Source: UBA6522 sp965205045 (GTDB taxonomy: Bacteria; Pseudomonadota; Gammaproteobacteria; Steroidobacterales; Rariloculaceae). From it: a DNA stretch of 64,000 nucleotides. How positions within the stretch are numbered: the stretch's first letter is position 1; every line of letters begins with the position of its first letter. The stretch spans positions 3,348,001-3,412,000 of the forward strand of contig OZ242031.1 of NCBI GenBank assembly GCA_965205045.1, written 5' to 3'. Positions 24,882 to 33,804 of this stretch are shown here, one piece after another. A program made the translations under genes and the position numbers. Below the pieces are notes generated by a model that worked only from the letters and a program-made list of their open reading frames with translations, did no database searches and was not told the origin of the DNA.

Positions 24882-26078
24882 ATGAAGAATCGCTGTTCGG
24901 CCGCGGTCATTGCCGCGTCAATTTGTTCGTTCGCATGGATTTCGAACGGACTTGCCCAGGACGTGCCGGTCCCGCAGTATCGGGTCGATCCCTTCTGGCC
25001 CAAGGTGCCGCTGCCCAATGCCTGGCTCGTTCAGGGCGTGCCCACGATGACCGTGGACGACCGCGATCACGTCTGGATCATCAGCCGCGGCAGGGACATG
25101 CAGGCGGACGAGTCCATGGCGGCGTTCGATCCGCCCCGGGGCGACTGCTGCGTGCCCACGCCGGAAATCATCGAGTTCGACCCGGAGGGCAACGTGATCA
25201 ACGCCTGGGGCGGCCCGGGCCATCATCCGCTGTGGCCCGCAAGCCCCCAGACCGTCATCGTCGACAGCGAGTTCAATGTCTGGGTCTCGGGCCTCGGACA
25301 GGGTGAAGGACTGCTGAAGTTTACCCGCGAAGGCGAGTTCCTCTGGGACTTCCCGCACCGCGGCCCGAAGCCCGCGCCGGGCGAGCGCGCCCTGCCGCGC
25401 AACTTCCAGGACAACCAGGAGACGGAGGTTCTCAGAAACGGGATCTTCAACTTTGCCCTGGACGAGGAAGAACGGGAGATCTACGTCCTCGACAACGGCA
25501 AGCGCGTGCTGGTCTACGACATGGACAACGGCGAGTACAAGCGCGGCTGGGGAGGGCGCGGCAAGCCGTTGAGCGAAATCGACAACGGTCCGGTCCCGCC
25601 GTACGAATGGGACGGGGGACCGCCTCCGGACATGGACGGTTTCGTACCGGCGGTCCATTGCGTAATGATTTCCGATGACGGACTGGTCTACGTCTGCGAG
25701 CGCGGCATGAATCGGGTCCAGGTGTTCACCAGGGCCGGCGAGCATGTATTCGAGTTCATGGTTGCGCCGAATACGCCCGCCCGCGGGCCGATCTGCGGCG
25801 GGCCGCGCAACCCCGATTTGGCCATGTGCGGTTCCACCTACAACCTGGCCTTCTCCCACGACGAAAATCAGCAATACGTGTTCGTCGCCGACGGCACGAA
25901 TCACCGCGTCTGGATTCACGACCGGTTCACCGGAGAGTACGTGGGGCAGTTCGGCAGCCCGGGGCGTAACGCCGGACAGTTTTACTGGATCGACGGAATC
26001 GCCAGCGACTCCGAGGGCAACATATATACTGGAGAAGTTTCCACCGGAAAACGCGTGCAGAAATTCGTGCTGCAATAG
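24882..26078 (+). CDS. NHL-repeat beta-propeller protein, exported
   Basis: 398 residues from ATG 24882 (CCAGGAGGCCAGGAG upstream; the frame opens at 24837). A signal peptide ends GLAQD. NHL/peptidyl-hydroxyglycine lyase-like blades follow: DDRDHVWIISRG, IEFDPEGNVINAWGG, VDSEFNVWVSG, DEEEREIYVLDNG, DDGLVYVCERGMNRVQVF, VFVADGTNHRVWIHDRF and GIASDSEGNIYTGEV. About six blades make a complete propeller. Such proteins often act as scaffolds or lyases in the periplasm. The next DUF6152 gene starts eight bases later, so the two are likely one transcript. Confidence 0.8.
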   Translation: MKNRCSAAVIAASICSFAWISNGLAQDVPVPQYRVDPFWPKVPLPNAWLVQGVPTMTVDDRDHVWIISRGRDMQADESMAAFDPPRGDCCVPTPEIIEFDPEGNVINAWGGPGHHPLWPASPQTVIVDSEFNVWVSGLGQGEGLLKFTREGEFLWDFPHRGPKPAPGERALPRNFQDNQETEVLRNGIFNFALDEEEREIYVLDNGKRVLVYDMDNGEYKRGWGGRGKPLSEIDNGPVPPYEWDGGPPPDMDGFVPAVHCVMISDDGLVYVCERGMNRVQVFTRAGEHVFEFMVAPNTPARGPICGGPRNPDLAMCGSTYNLAFSHDENQQYVFVADGTNHRVWIHDRFTGEYVGQFGSPGRNAGQFYWIDGIASDSEGNIYTGEVSTGKRVQKFVLQ

Positions 26079-26086
26079 GGGGGGGG

Positions 26087-27103
26087 ATGCGTCTACTTCA
26101 ATTCGGCATTCTTCCGGCGGCCGCGCTGGGAGCCCTTTGCGCAAGCGCTCATCATGCAGCCACGGGACGTTACGACCCCAATCTCAACGGCACCATCGAA
26201 GGCGAGATCACCGACGTCTTCTGGCGCAATCCCCATGTGCGCCTGCTCCTGAGCCGCACCGGCGAAGACGGGCAGGAAGAGGAGTGGGAGATCGAGTTCG
26301 GTTCGGTGAATACGGTGGAGCGTCTCGGCATCACCCGCGACCTGGTGGCGGTCGGCGACAGCGTCGGCGTGGTCGGGCGCATGGGGCGCAACGGGCTGAC
26401 GGCCATGTTCGCGACCACGCTCATCCTGCCCGACGGCCGGGAAGTGCTCCTGCAGGTGCCGCCCCGCAGCCGCTATGGCATCACGGAAAGCGCGCAGCAG
26501 GAGGCCGACAGCACAGACCCGTCCTTACGCGCGGACATCTTCAGGGTCTGGTTGCCGCTCACCTATGCGAATCCCCTGGCCAGCAATCTCGGGTCCGGCG
26601 GCTATCCGCTCACCGAGGCCGGGCGGGCGACTCAGGCCCTGTGGGACCCGGAGGAGGATCCGGCGCTGGACTGCATTCCGCCCGGTATGCCGACAGTCAT
26701 GGCGAACCCCTATCCCGTTGCCTTCGAAGACCGGGGCGATGCGATCGTCATGCGGCTGGAAGAATGGGACGGAGAACGCATCTTCTACCTGGATGGCGAG
26801 GGCGAACCGTCGCAGCCGCGAATGGGACGCTCCACCGGTCGCTGGGAGGGCAACACGCTCGTAGTGGAAACACGGGATATCGAATGGGGCTACGTCGATG
26901 ACGTCGGTACGCCCCAGAGCGAGGATGTGGTCATCAACGAACGGTTCATCCTGAGCGAGGACGGGACGGATCTGAATTGGGCCGCCGAACTCATCGATCC
27001 GGTGAATTACACCGAGCCCGTGCCCCTGGAGGTCCACTGGACCTGGATACCCGGCCGGGAGGTCAAGCCGTTCAACTGCGAGCTTCCCCCGGACCGGCAG
27101 TAG
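26087..27103 (+). CDS. Fused DUF6152 exported protein
   Basis: 338 residues. The ATG follows a GGGGGGGG run. The signal peptide ends CASA before HHAATGRY; the DUF6152 core reads GEITDVFWRNPHVRLLLSR and FGSVNTVERLGITRDL. The second module has DCIPPGMPTVM, MGRSTGRWEGNTLVVET and FNCELPP. It is the closest paralog of the protein at 12215, from which it differs mainly in the middle. It is probably cotranscribed with the NHL protein before it. Confidence 0.82.
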   Translation: MRLLQFGILPAAALGALCASAHHAATGRYDPNLNGTIEGEITDVFWRNPHVRLLLSRTGEDGQEEEWEIEFGSVNTVERLGITRDLVAVGDSVGVVGRMGRNGLTAMFATTLILPDGREVLLQVPPRSRYGITESAQQEADSTDPSLRADIFRVWLPLTYANPLASNLGSGGYPLTEAGRATQALWDPEEDPALDCIPPGMPTVMANPYPVAFEDRGDAIVMRLEEWDGERIFYLDGEGEPSQPRMGRSTGRWEGNTLVVETRDIEWGYVDDVGTPQSEDVVINERFILSEDGTDLNWAAELIDPVNYTEPVPLEVHWTWIPGREVKPFNCELPPDRQ

Positions 27104-27202
27104 CCGTGAAGATGAAGTGTTCGATCATTCGCGGGCCTGAACCGACCGGGCGGCCTTCCACTCGGCGGGCACGAACCTGAGGACTTCGTGCAGGAGCGAT
27201 GC

Positions 27203-28795
27203 ATGAATTCGGGAGCGGCCTGCTTCGGCTTCGTGTCGGCGACGGTACTGTTGGGCTGGGGCGGATGGGCCGGTGCCGCGCCGAACGTACTGCTGATCAT
27301 CGCCGACGACTACGGCTTCGACAAATCATCGTTGTACGTCTCCGGTGAGCATGTGCCGCCGACTCCGGTGATCGAGGCGCTGGCCCGTGGGGGCGTGACC
27401 TACGAAAACGCGTGGTCGGCGCCGAGTTGTTCACCGACGCGGGCCACCATGATCACGGGTCAGTTCGGCTCTCTCAACGGGGTGACAGGCGTGATCACGC
27501 CGCCCCTGGAGGGACTCGTCGATCGGCTCGACTACCCGCACTACCTGCCCAGGGAACTGGGCAGGCTCGGATACGACACGGGCATGGTGGGCAAGTGGCA
27601 CCTGACCCGTACGGGAGACGGCCCCGTTCTGGCCGGGTACGACTTCTTTGCCGGCCGGCCGCGCAGCTTCGGCGCCGGCGCCGGAGCGGACGAGGACTCG
27701 ATTGCGGCCTACTGGGGCGGCACTCTGGAAACCTGGCGGTGCGCTCCGGACTGCGAGGAGGTGACGTTTCCCGTGAGCCCAAGTCCGGCGCCCGTACCGG
27801 AGAGCCTGCACGGCAACTACATGACCACCTGGGATGTGGATCAGTCACTTGGCTGGCTCTCGGAACGGGCGGATTCGCCGTGGTTCCTGTGGCTTGCATT
27901 CCAGACGCCTCACACGCCGCTTCAGTTACCCCCGGAACACCTGGTCGATACGGCGCTGCAAGCGCGCATCGAAGCTCACTTCGGCAGTTACGAAGCCGGG
28001 TTCTGGTTTCAGGAACGAGGGGATCCGGTGGGTGGCCGGCTCGTGTTCGACGCCATGGTGTCGGCCATGGATACGGAGATCGGCCGGTTGCTGGAGGCGG
28101 TGGACCTCGAGGAGACGGTGGTGATCTTTGTGGGCGACAACGGCACGATCGCATCCCTCTCCGACCCGGCCGTCGTGCCCGGCCGACGCGGCAAGGGAAG
28201 CATCTACCAGGGCGGCATCCACGTTCCCCTGGTGATCGCGGGCCCGGGTATCGACAATCGGGGCAGCCGTTCCCGCGCACTTGTGCACACCAGCGACATT
28301 TTCTCGACCGTGCTCGATCTGGCGGGGGCGGAGTTGACACCGGACGGCGTACCGGCGTCCATTCCGCCGGAGATCGTGATCCACGGGCGTTCCCTGACGG
28401 CCACGCTGAGAGGAGAACCCGTACCGGGACGCCAATATCTGCTCGGGGAGGGTGGCGCCGCTGCGGGCAATCCCTGGGTCCACGAGCAGCCCGCCTTTGG
28501 CGGCCGGGAGGCCACGGCGATTCGCAACGGCCGCTACAAGCTGATGCAAGCTACGGTACTGGACGAGAATCGCAGCTTCATCTGCATCGTCGGGCCTCAA
28601 CCGACGCTTGACGATCCGGTGCCGTGCGGGCGTGACGATCGAGTCAAGTCGTACGAACTCTACGACCTTCTGAACGACCCTCGCGAGTCGAACGATCTCC
28701 TCGCAGACGGCGTGGACGGGCTTGAGCCGGACGTCCGCGCGGTCTACGAAGAGCTTCGCGACGCCGTTGCGCCCGTCCGGGCGGGCTTGCTTTGA
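27203..28795 (+). CDS. Sulfatase (arylsulfatase-type), exported
   Basis: 530 residues with signal peptide ending GWAGAAP. The metal site starts NVLLIIADDYGFD. The formylglycine motif is CSPTR in APSCSPTRATMITGQ, the cysteine form used by aerobic FGE-type activation. GKWHL, IFVGDNGT and KGSIYQGGIHVPLVIAGPG are further landmarks, and the C terminus has the usual small subdomain. ATG 27203 is preceded by AGGAGC. It sits between a DUF6152 gene and a metallo-beta-lactamase-fold gene. It should release sulfate from an organic sulfate in the periplasm; the substrate is unknown. Confidence 0.88.
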   Translation: MNSGAACFGFVSATVLLGWGGWAGAAPNVLLIIADDYGFDKSSLYVSGEHVPPTPVIEALARGGVTYENAWSAPSCSPTRATMITGQFGSLNGVTGVITPPLEGLVDRLDYPHYLPRELGRLGYDTGMVGKWHLTRTGDGPVLAGYDFFAGRPRSFGAGAGADEDSIAAYWGGTLETWRCAPDCEEVTFPVSPSPAPVPESLHGNYMTTWDVDQSLGWLSERADSPWFLWLAFQTPHTPLQLPPEHLVDTALQARIEAHFGSYEAGFWFQERGDPVGGRLVFDAMVSAMDTEIGRLLEAVDLEETVVIFVGDNGTIASLSDPAVVPGRRGKGSIYQGGIHVPLVIAGPGIDNRGSRSRALVHTSDIFSTVLDLAGAELTPDGVPASIPPEIVIHGRSLTATLRGEPVPGRQYLLGEGGAAAGNPWVHEQPAFGGREATAIRNGRYKLMQATVLDENRSFICIVGPQPTLDDPVPCGRDDRVKSYELYDLLNDPRESNDLLADGVDGLEPDVRAVYEELRDAVAPVRAGLL

Positions 28796-28857
28796 CGGGG
28801 AATCCGCATGCCGCCAGGCAATTCACCGGGACACAAGAATCAGAATGGAGAAAAACG

Positions 28858-29820
28858 ATGAGAACGACTGCGAAGATGATTTTTCTTGCTGCATTGTGCG
28901 GCCTGTCTTGGCATACCGCGTTCGCCCAGGGGATGGGGGGCGTCGGCGCGGACACGATTGTCCAACTCACCGAAAACGTGTATCGGCGCGGCCCGACATC
29001 GAATACGTTTCTGGTGACCGACGAAGGCATCATCATGGTGGACTCCACCTGTTCCGGCAGCGGGATGGAGTGGCTCAAGGAGGAGCTGGACCGGCGCTTC
29101 GGCGTCCCGGTCAAATTCGTCATTCTGAGTCACGACCACGAGATGCACATCTGCGGCCTGCAGGTCTTCGACGACACGGCAGTGACCATCGGGCATCGCA
29201 ACATCCGCGAACACCTCATCCGGGAGAATCGCAATACGTCCATGCCCGACGTGGTGTTCGAGGACGAAATGGAGATCTTTCTCGGCGGCCACCGCGCCGT
29301 GCTCTACTACTTCGGCAAGACCCACAGCGACAACCTGATCCAGGTGCACTTCCCGGAAGAAGGTGTGCTGGTAGCGACCGACATCGTGCGCTCCGGCAAG
29401 TCGCTGGGCCTGCCGGACTTCCGCGACTCCGACGTGGACGGCGTCATCGATGCGCTGTACGAGCTGTCGAAGCTCGATAACGTGGACATTGTCGTTCCCG
29501 GTCACGCGGGCCTCGCCGATCAGCAGTCCTTCGTCTATTTCCGCGAGTGGACCATGGCGCTGAGGGAGCGCGTTTACGATGAAATGCTTGCCGGCGCGAC
29601 TATCTATGAGATCGTCGAGCGCGTCACCATGGAGGACTTCTCCGACTACGGGAACTACGAGCCCTGGCTGCGTGCCAACGTGATTTCCATGTGGGACTAC
29701 CTGTACCGTTACCGGGAACCGAGCCCGGGTGCGCCCGGATCGGAGGGATACCAGGAAAACTGGCCGATCGGCTTTCCTATCGGCGGCGTGAACTTCGCTG
29801 TCCAGGACGAGGAAGAGTGA
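28858..29820 (+). CDS. Metallo-beta-lactamase-fold hydrolase, exported, with altered metal motif
   Basis: 320 residues from ATG 28858 (GGAGAAAAACG upstream). The signal peptide ends AFAQ. The fold is shown by FLVTDEGIIMVDSTCSGSG, the motif SHDHEMHICG, FGKTHSDNLIQVHFP, VLVATDIV and VVPGHAG. In the canonical HxHxDH the aspartate is replaced by methionine here, so the second metal site lacks its usual Asp. The later His and Asp ligands remain. The enzyme may bind one metal or use another residue. The neighbouring sulfatase and HbpS-like genes run in the same direction. Confidence 0.85.
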   Translation: MRTTAKMIFLAALCGLSWHTAFAQGMGGVGADTIVQLTENVYRRGPTSNTFLVTDEGIIMVDSTCSGSGMEWLKEELDRRFGVPVKFVILSHDHEMHICGLQVFDDTAVTIGHRNIREHLIRENRNTSMPDVVFEDEMEIFLGGHRAVLYYFGKTHSDNLIQVHFPEEGVLVATDIVRSGKSLGLPDFRDSDVDGVIDALYELSKLDNVDIVVPGHAGLADQQSFVYFREWTMALRERVYDEMLAGATIYEIVERVTMEDFSDYGNYEPWLRANVISMWDYLYRYREPSPGAPGSEGYQENWPIGFPIGGVNFAVQDEEE

Positions 29821-29915
29821 CGTCCGGCAACCAGATACTGCCGCCGGGGTGCGTCGAAGCGGAAGGCTGGGATCTTTTCAACCCGTTGAACTGAAAGACT
29901 TGTATGGAGAACGCT

Positions 29916-30476
29916 ATGAGAGTAAGCAAACTGTTTCGTGCACGAGCCCGGGGCGCATCGCTGGCAATACTGGGCGCACTGTTTTCGCCCATGACCTGGG
30001 GGCAGGACCTCGATGCCTTCACGATATCCGCCGAAGATGCGGAGGCGACGCTGATGCCCTACGAGATTTCGGTGGAAACGGCCGAGCGCATTGCGAAAGC
30101 CTGCGTTGCATGGGCGCAGGAACAGAATCGGCGGGTGAGCGTCGTCATCGTTGCCCCGGCCGGCAACATCGTCTACGCCTATCGCATGGACGGGCACAAT
30201 CCCGTCAACATCGACACGGCCCAATACAAGGCCGAGACCGCGCTCTACTATCGCGTCTCAAGCCATGCCGCACGAAACAGATACGATCGAACCGGCAGCG
30301 AATCGATGATCCTGAAACACGGCACTTATCTTGTGACCGGCGGCCTGCCCATTATCGCGGACGGCGTCTTGATCGGCGCCATTGGCGTCGGCGGCTTTTT
30401 CGGCGGCGACGAGCCCTGTGCGCACCAGGCGCTGGAGTCGGTGGTCGGGCCGCAGCCTCCGTTGATTGAGGACTGA
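29916..30476 (+). CDS. HbpS/GlcG-like (DUF336) exported protein
   Basis: 186 residues with a signal peptide (RARARGASLAILGALF, ending TWGQ). The domain reads ISVETAERIAKACVAWAQ, VSVVIVAPAGNIVYAYRMDG, AQYKAETALYYRVSS, GLPIIADGVLIGAIGVGG and DEPCAHQALE, as in the HbpS/GlcG family. Members bind haem or cobalamin-like cofactors or act as extracytoplasmic sensors, and often accompany oxidoreductase operons. Start chosen at 29916 for TGGAGA upstream. Confidence 0.82.
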   Translation: MRVSKLFRARARGASLAILGALFSPMTWGQDLDAFTISAEDAEATLMPYEISVETAERIAKACVAWAQEQNRRVSVVIVAPAGNIVYAYRMDGHNPVNIDTAQYKAETALYYRVSSHAARNRYDRTGSESMILKHGTYLVTGGLPIIADGVLIGAIGVGGFFGGDEPCAHQALESVVGPQPPLIED

Positions 30477-30570
30477 AGGCAAACAGGCAACCCCGAAGCA
30501 TGCAAGTCCTGGATCGATCGCCGCGCCTGCCATACAGGAGCTCGCTTCGCGGGAGCGAAGCGTAGCGGAC

Positions 30571-31881
30571 ATGACATCCACCAGTCCTCACTCGCTGGGC
30601 CTCAAGCAGCTCAAGGCGGTCCTGCTCGTCGGCGAAACGGGCAGCGTGACTCGCGCGAGCGCAATGCTCTCCCGGTCCCAGTCCGCCATCACCAAGGCGG
30701 TCACGCAAGCCGAGAAGAATCTGGGTGTTTCCCTGTTTGATCGCACGGGATCCGGAATGCTCCCGACGGCGCACGGCAGGATTCTGCTGCGACGCCTTCA
30801 AACGGCTGCCCGGGAATACGACCGCGCGCGTGCGGCCTACAAGAACATGGTCGAGCATCCGGATCGAGATTCGAATCTGCCCCTGTTTCGCATGGAAGTC
30901 AGCAATCAACGCCTGGCTGCCTTTATCGCCTTGCACGAGTGCCGCGACGCGAAACGTGCCGCGGACAGTCTCGGGGTGACTGCCCAGTCGGTCTACCGCT
31001 CCCTCCACGAACTTCAGGAACAGCTCGGTGTCGCGCTGTTTGAAAGGACTTCGGTCGGTATCCTGGACGCGACGCCTTTCTCCAGGATCCTGCTGACCCA
31101 TGTGAAAGTTGCATTCGCCGAGATCACGCACGCCGTTGAAGAGCTTGACAGCATCGACGATGTCCCGCGAGGGCGCGTCAGGATCGGTACGCTGCCGCCG
31201 ACCAAGACCGTTATCCCGATCGCCATCAACCGCGTGCTGTCGAAACATCCGCACCTGCAATTGAGCGTCCGGGACGGAGACTTCCCGGCTCTGGAATTCG
31301 CTCTCCGGGCCGGCGACCTGGATATGATCGTGGGGACGCGCTATGCCTCTTCCGATTACCCCGATGTGATCTTTCTCCCTCTGATGGAAGCGCCGTTCTT
31401 CGTCTTCGCACGCGAGGGGCATCCCCTGGCTAACCTGGAAGCCGTTACGCCGGCGCAATTGTCGCAGTGCAAGTGGATCACACCGCCGGCCCATACGCCG
31501 CAACGCAAATGGCTGGAACAGTTCCTGGTCGAGACGGGGGGAGGTTTACCGGCCGACAGTATCGATACCAACTCGTTCGAAGTCATGTCGTCCGTGGTCG
31601 TCGGCAGCGACCGTCTTGGGCTGGCGCCACTGCTGGAACTGGAGCGACCCGAAGTGAAAACGCAGGTGGTGCTGTTGCCGGTTTCGGAATTGATCGACCA
31701 GCACGACGAGACCATCCCCGGCACGCTCCACGTGATGATCCGCGCCCACACGACGCTGTCCCCTGCCGCAAAGGCCTTCTACCAGTCGCTGATGAGTGTC
31801 GCCCGGGAGACCGACACGCGCCAGGGCGAGGGGGTATCGCTCCCAAGGTCCGCTCCGGCTAGAATTCTGCCATTGCGCTGA
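30571..31881 (+). CDS. LysR-type regulator with two N-terminal HTH domains
   Basis: 436 residues, against about 300 for ordinary LysR regulators. The first winged HTH (residues about 10-70) reads GETGSVTRASAMLSRSQSA with VSLFDRTGSGMLPTAHG. A second one (about 110-170) reads ALHECRDAKRAADSLGVTAQ with VALFERTSVGILDATPF. The substrate-binding domain follows (GRVRIGTLPPTKTVIP, FALRAGDLDMIVGTRY). The ATG at 30571 lacks a strong ribosome binding site, but the HTH begins nearby. It probably regulates neighbours such as the HbpS-like and TRAP-binding genes on the same strand; operator sites were not identified. Confidence 0.85.
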   Translation: MTSTSPHSLGLKQLKAVLLVGETGSVTRASAMLSRSQSAITKAVTQAEKNLGVSLFDRTGSGMLPTAHGRILLRRLQTAAREYDRARAAYKNMVEHPDRDSNLPLFRMEVSNQRLAAFIALHECRDAKRAADSLGVTAQSVYRSLHELQEQLGVALFERTSVGILDATPFSRILLTHVKVAFAEITHAVEELDSIDDVPRGRVRIGTLPPTKTVIPIAINRVLSKHPHLQLSVRDGDFPALEFALRAGDLDMIVGTRYASSDYPDVIFLPLMEAPFFVFAREGHPLANLEAVTPAQLSQCKWITPPAHTPQRKWLEQFLVETGGGLPADSIDTNSFEVMSSVVVGSDRLGLAPLLELERPEVKTQVVLLPVSELIDQHDETIPGTLHVMIRAHTTLSPAAKAFYQSLMSVARETDTRQGEGVSLPRSAPARILPLR

Positions 31882-31909
31882 CGAACGATTGGCAGGGTGG
31901 AGTGATTTC

Positions 31910-32935
31910 ATGTCCAGACGGAACTTTCTCAAGACATCGGCGGCTCTGGGAGCCAGTGCCGCCGCCGGCAGCTTGCTGACGACCTCATCCCGGGCTCAGG
32001 GGAGCGGTTCCGGGGATGGGCCCATCCGAATCATCATGGCCGGCTACGGACCGTCCACAACCAGCTTCAGCCTGGCGTTGAAGCGTATGGGCGACCGGCT
32101 TGAGGCCCGCTTCGGGGACGAGGTGCAAGTCCGTTACGTCTACAACATACTCGACCTGGGTTACCGGGGGCTGGATATTCTCTGGCTTGTAGAGGAGGGC
32201 ATCCTGACCCTTGGGTACCAGTCCAGCAGCTACCTGACCGACCGCGTGCCCGAGCTTGGCCTCGTGGACCTGCCGTTCCTGTTCCGGGACAACCGGAGCG
32301 CCCGTGGCGCCATGGACGGGGAACTGGGGCGCGTGCTGACTACGGCTATCGAGGCGCGGACCGACTACCGCATTCTCGGCTACTTCGAGAACGGCCTGCG
32401 TCACATGTCCAACCGGGTGCGCCCAATCCGCTCGCCGGCGGACCTGGAAGGCCTGCTCATGCGGGTTCTGCCCAGCCAGGTGCATGCCCGCACCTTCGAA
32501 CTGCTGGGCGCCGACGCGCAGATCATGGACCTGTCCGAGGCCATCGAGCAGATCGTCGGCGGCACCCTCGACGCCCAGGAGAATCCCTTCGCCAACACGG
32601 TGACCTACGGCGTCCACAATTACCATCGGTTCCATACCGCCAGCAGCCACTCCTACATTTCCCGCCCGATCTTCGTACACAGGCCTACGTTCGACGCATG
32701 GCCGGAGGAGTTGCAGACGGAACTGCGCGATGCCGTGACCGACGCCGTGGCCTTCCAGCGAAGCCTGAAGGACGGCGAAGAAACCGACGCCGCCGCGGCG
32801 ATCAGGGAAGCCGGCGGGGAGATCGTCGAGTTGACGCCGGAAGAAGTCGACGCGTTCGTTGCCGCCATTCAGCCGCTCTATGCCGAGGCGCGGGCTCAGT
32901 ACGAACCGGAGTTGCTGGAGTTGGCGGGCCTGTAG
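31910..32935 (+). CDS. TRAP transporter solute-binding protein (DctP family)
   Basis: 341 residues with a twin-arginine leader (SRRNFLKTSAALGASAAAG). The body has the DctP pattern: LGYQSSSYLTDRVPELGLVD, NGLRHMSNRVRPIRSPADL, MRVLPSQVHARTFELLGA and GTLDAQENPFAN. TRAP systems import organic acids using the sodium or proton gradient and need DctQ and DctM membrane partners; none is in the window, so this is an orphan or works with distant partners. GGAG lies before the ATG. It follows the LysR gene by 28 bases. Confidence 0.87.
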   Translation: MSRRNFLKTSAALGASAAAGSLLTTSSRAQGSGSGDGPIRIIMAGYGPSTTSFSLALKRMGDRLEARFGDEVQVRYVYNILDLGYRGLDILWLVEEGILTLGYQSSSYLTDRVPELGLVDLPFLFRDNRSARGAMDGELGRVLTTAIEARTDYRILGYFENGLRHMSNRVRPIRSPADLEGLLMRVLPSQVHARTFELLGADAQIMDLSEAIEQIVGGTLDAQENPFANTVTYGVHNYHRFHTASSHSYISRPIFVHRPTFDAWPEELQTELRDAVTDAVAFQRSLKDGEETDAAAAIREAGGEIVELTPEEVDAFVAAIQPLYAEARAQYEPELLELAGL

Positions 32936-32943
32936 GCTTCTTG

Positions 32944-33726
32944 CTACCAGCGGTCGATTTTTCGCCAGTTGCGCGTGGGAGAGCGGCGCTGGCGCCACCC
33001 ATGGTAGGGATGGCGACGCAATAGTTCGCGATCCCTGAACAGGAAAATAAGTGCGGCCCCGGCGACAAACCCGCCCACATGCGCCCAGAACGCCACGCCG
33101 CCGCCCTGCGCGCCCAGAGTGGCGAAACCGCTCAGGACCTGGATGAGCAGCCAATAGCCCAGCATCAGGACCGCCGGAACGGCAATGGTCGTGATGAAGA
33201 AGCCCAGGAAGATCAACATGTGAACGTGCACCCGGGGATACAGCAGGATGTAGGCGCCCATCACGCCGCCGATGGCGCCGGAGGCGCCCACCATGGGTAC
33301 TGCCGAATCGGGGTTCGAGATGATCTGCGCCGCCGCTGCCGCCAGTCCGCACAGCACGTAGAACGCGGCGAAACGAGCGTGACCCATGGAGTCCTCCACG
33401 TTATTGCCGAAGATCCACAGGAACCACATGTTGCCGATGAGGTGGAACCAGCCGCCGTGAAGGAACATTGATGTCAGTGGCGTATGCCAGACTGAGGCAT
33501 CGCCCAGAACGCAGATGCTGTTTGGACCGACCTGAAACCTCGTTCCGGCCGGTACCGTCTGCAGAAGTTCCCCCGGAATGAGGCCCAGTTGGCAGATGGA
33601 ACCGGCGAGGACGGGGTTGGAGCCCAGTCCCTGCACAAAGATCCACGCCAGGGCGTTGAGCGCGATGATCGCGTAGGTCGTATACGGCGTGAGAATCTGG
33701 GGATTGTCGTCGCGTATCGGGAACAC
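32944..33726 (-). CDS. Rhomboid-family intramembrane serine protease
   Basis: 260 residues with at least six hydrophobic segments. The catalytic serine is in VGASGAIGGVMGAY and the histidine in FWAHVGGFVAG; HGGWFHLIGNMWFLWIFGNNVED is the family's conserved second-helix region. The enzyme cleaves membrane proteins within the inner membrane. It converges with the TRAP binding protein, the two stops lying eight bases apart. Confidence 0.9.
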   Translation of the reverse strand: MFPIRDDNPQILTPYTTYAIIALNALAWIFVQGLGSNPVLAGSICQLGLIPGELLQTVPAGTRFQVGPNSICVLGDASVWHTPLTSMFLHGGWFHLIGNMWFLWIFGNNVEDSMGHARFAAFYVLCGLAAAAAQIISNPDSAVPMVGASGAIGGVMGAYILLYPRVHVHMLIFLGFFITTIAVPAVLMLGYWLLIQVLSGFATLGAQGGGVAFWAHVGGFVAGAALIFLFRDRELLRRHPYHGWRQRRSPTRNWRKIDRW

Positions 33727-33804
33727 TGACTTCAGGCTCGACTATCGGCGATCAAGGGTAGCGGGCGACCGGCGCGCCCTGTCGTCCGGCGTCCGCCGCC
33801 CCGT

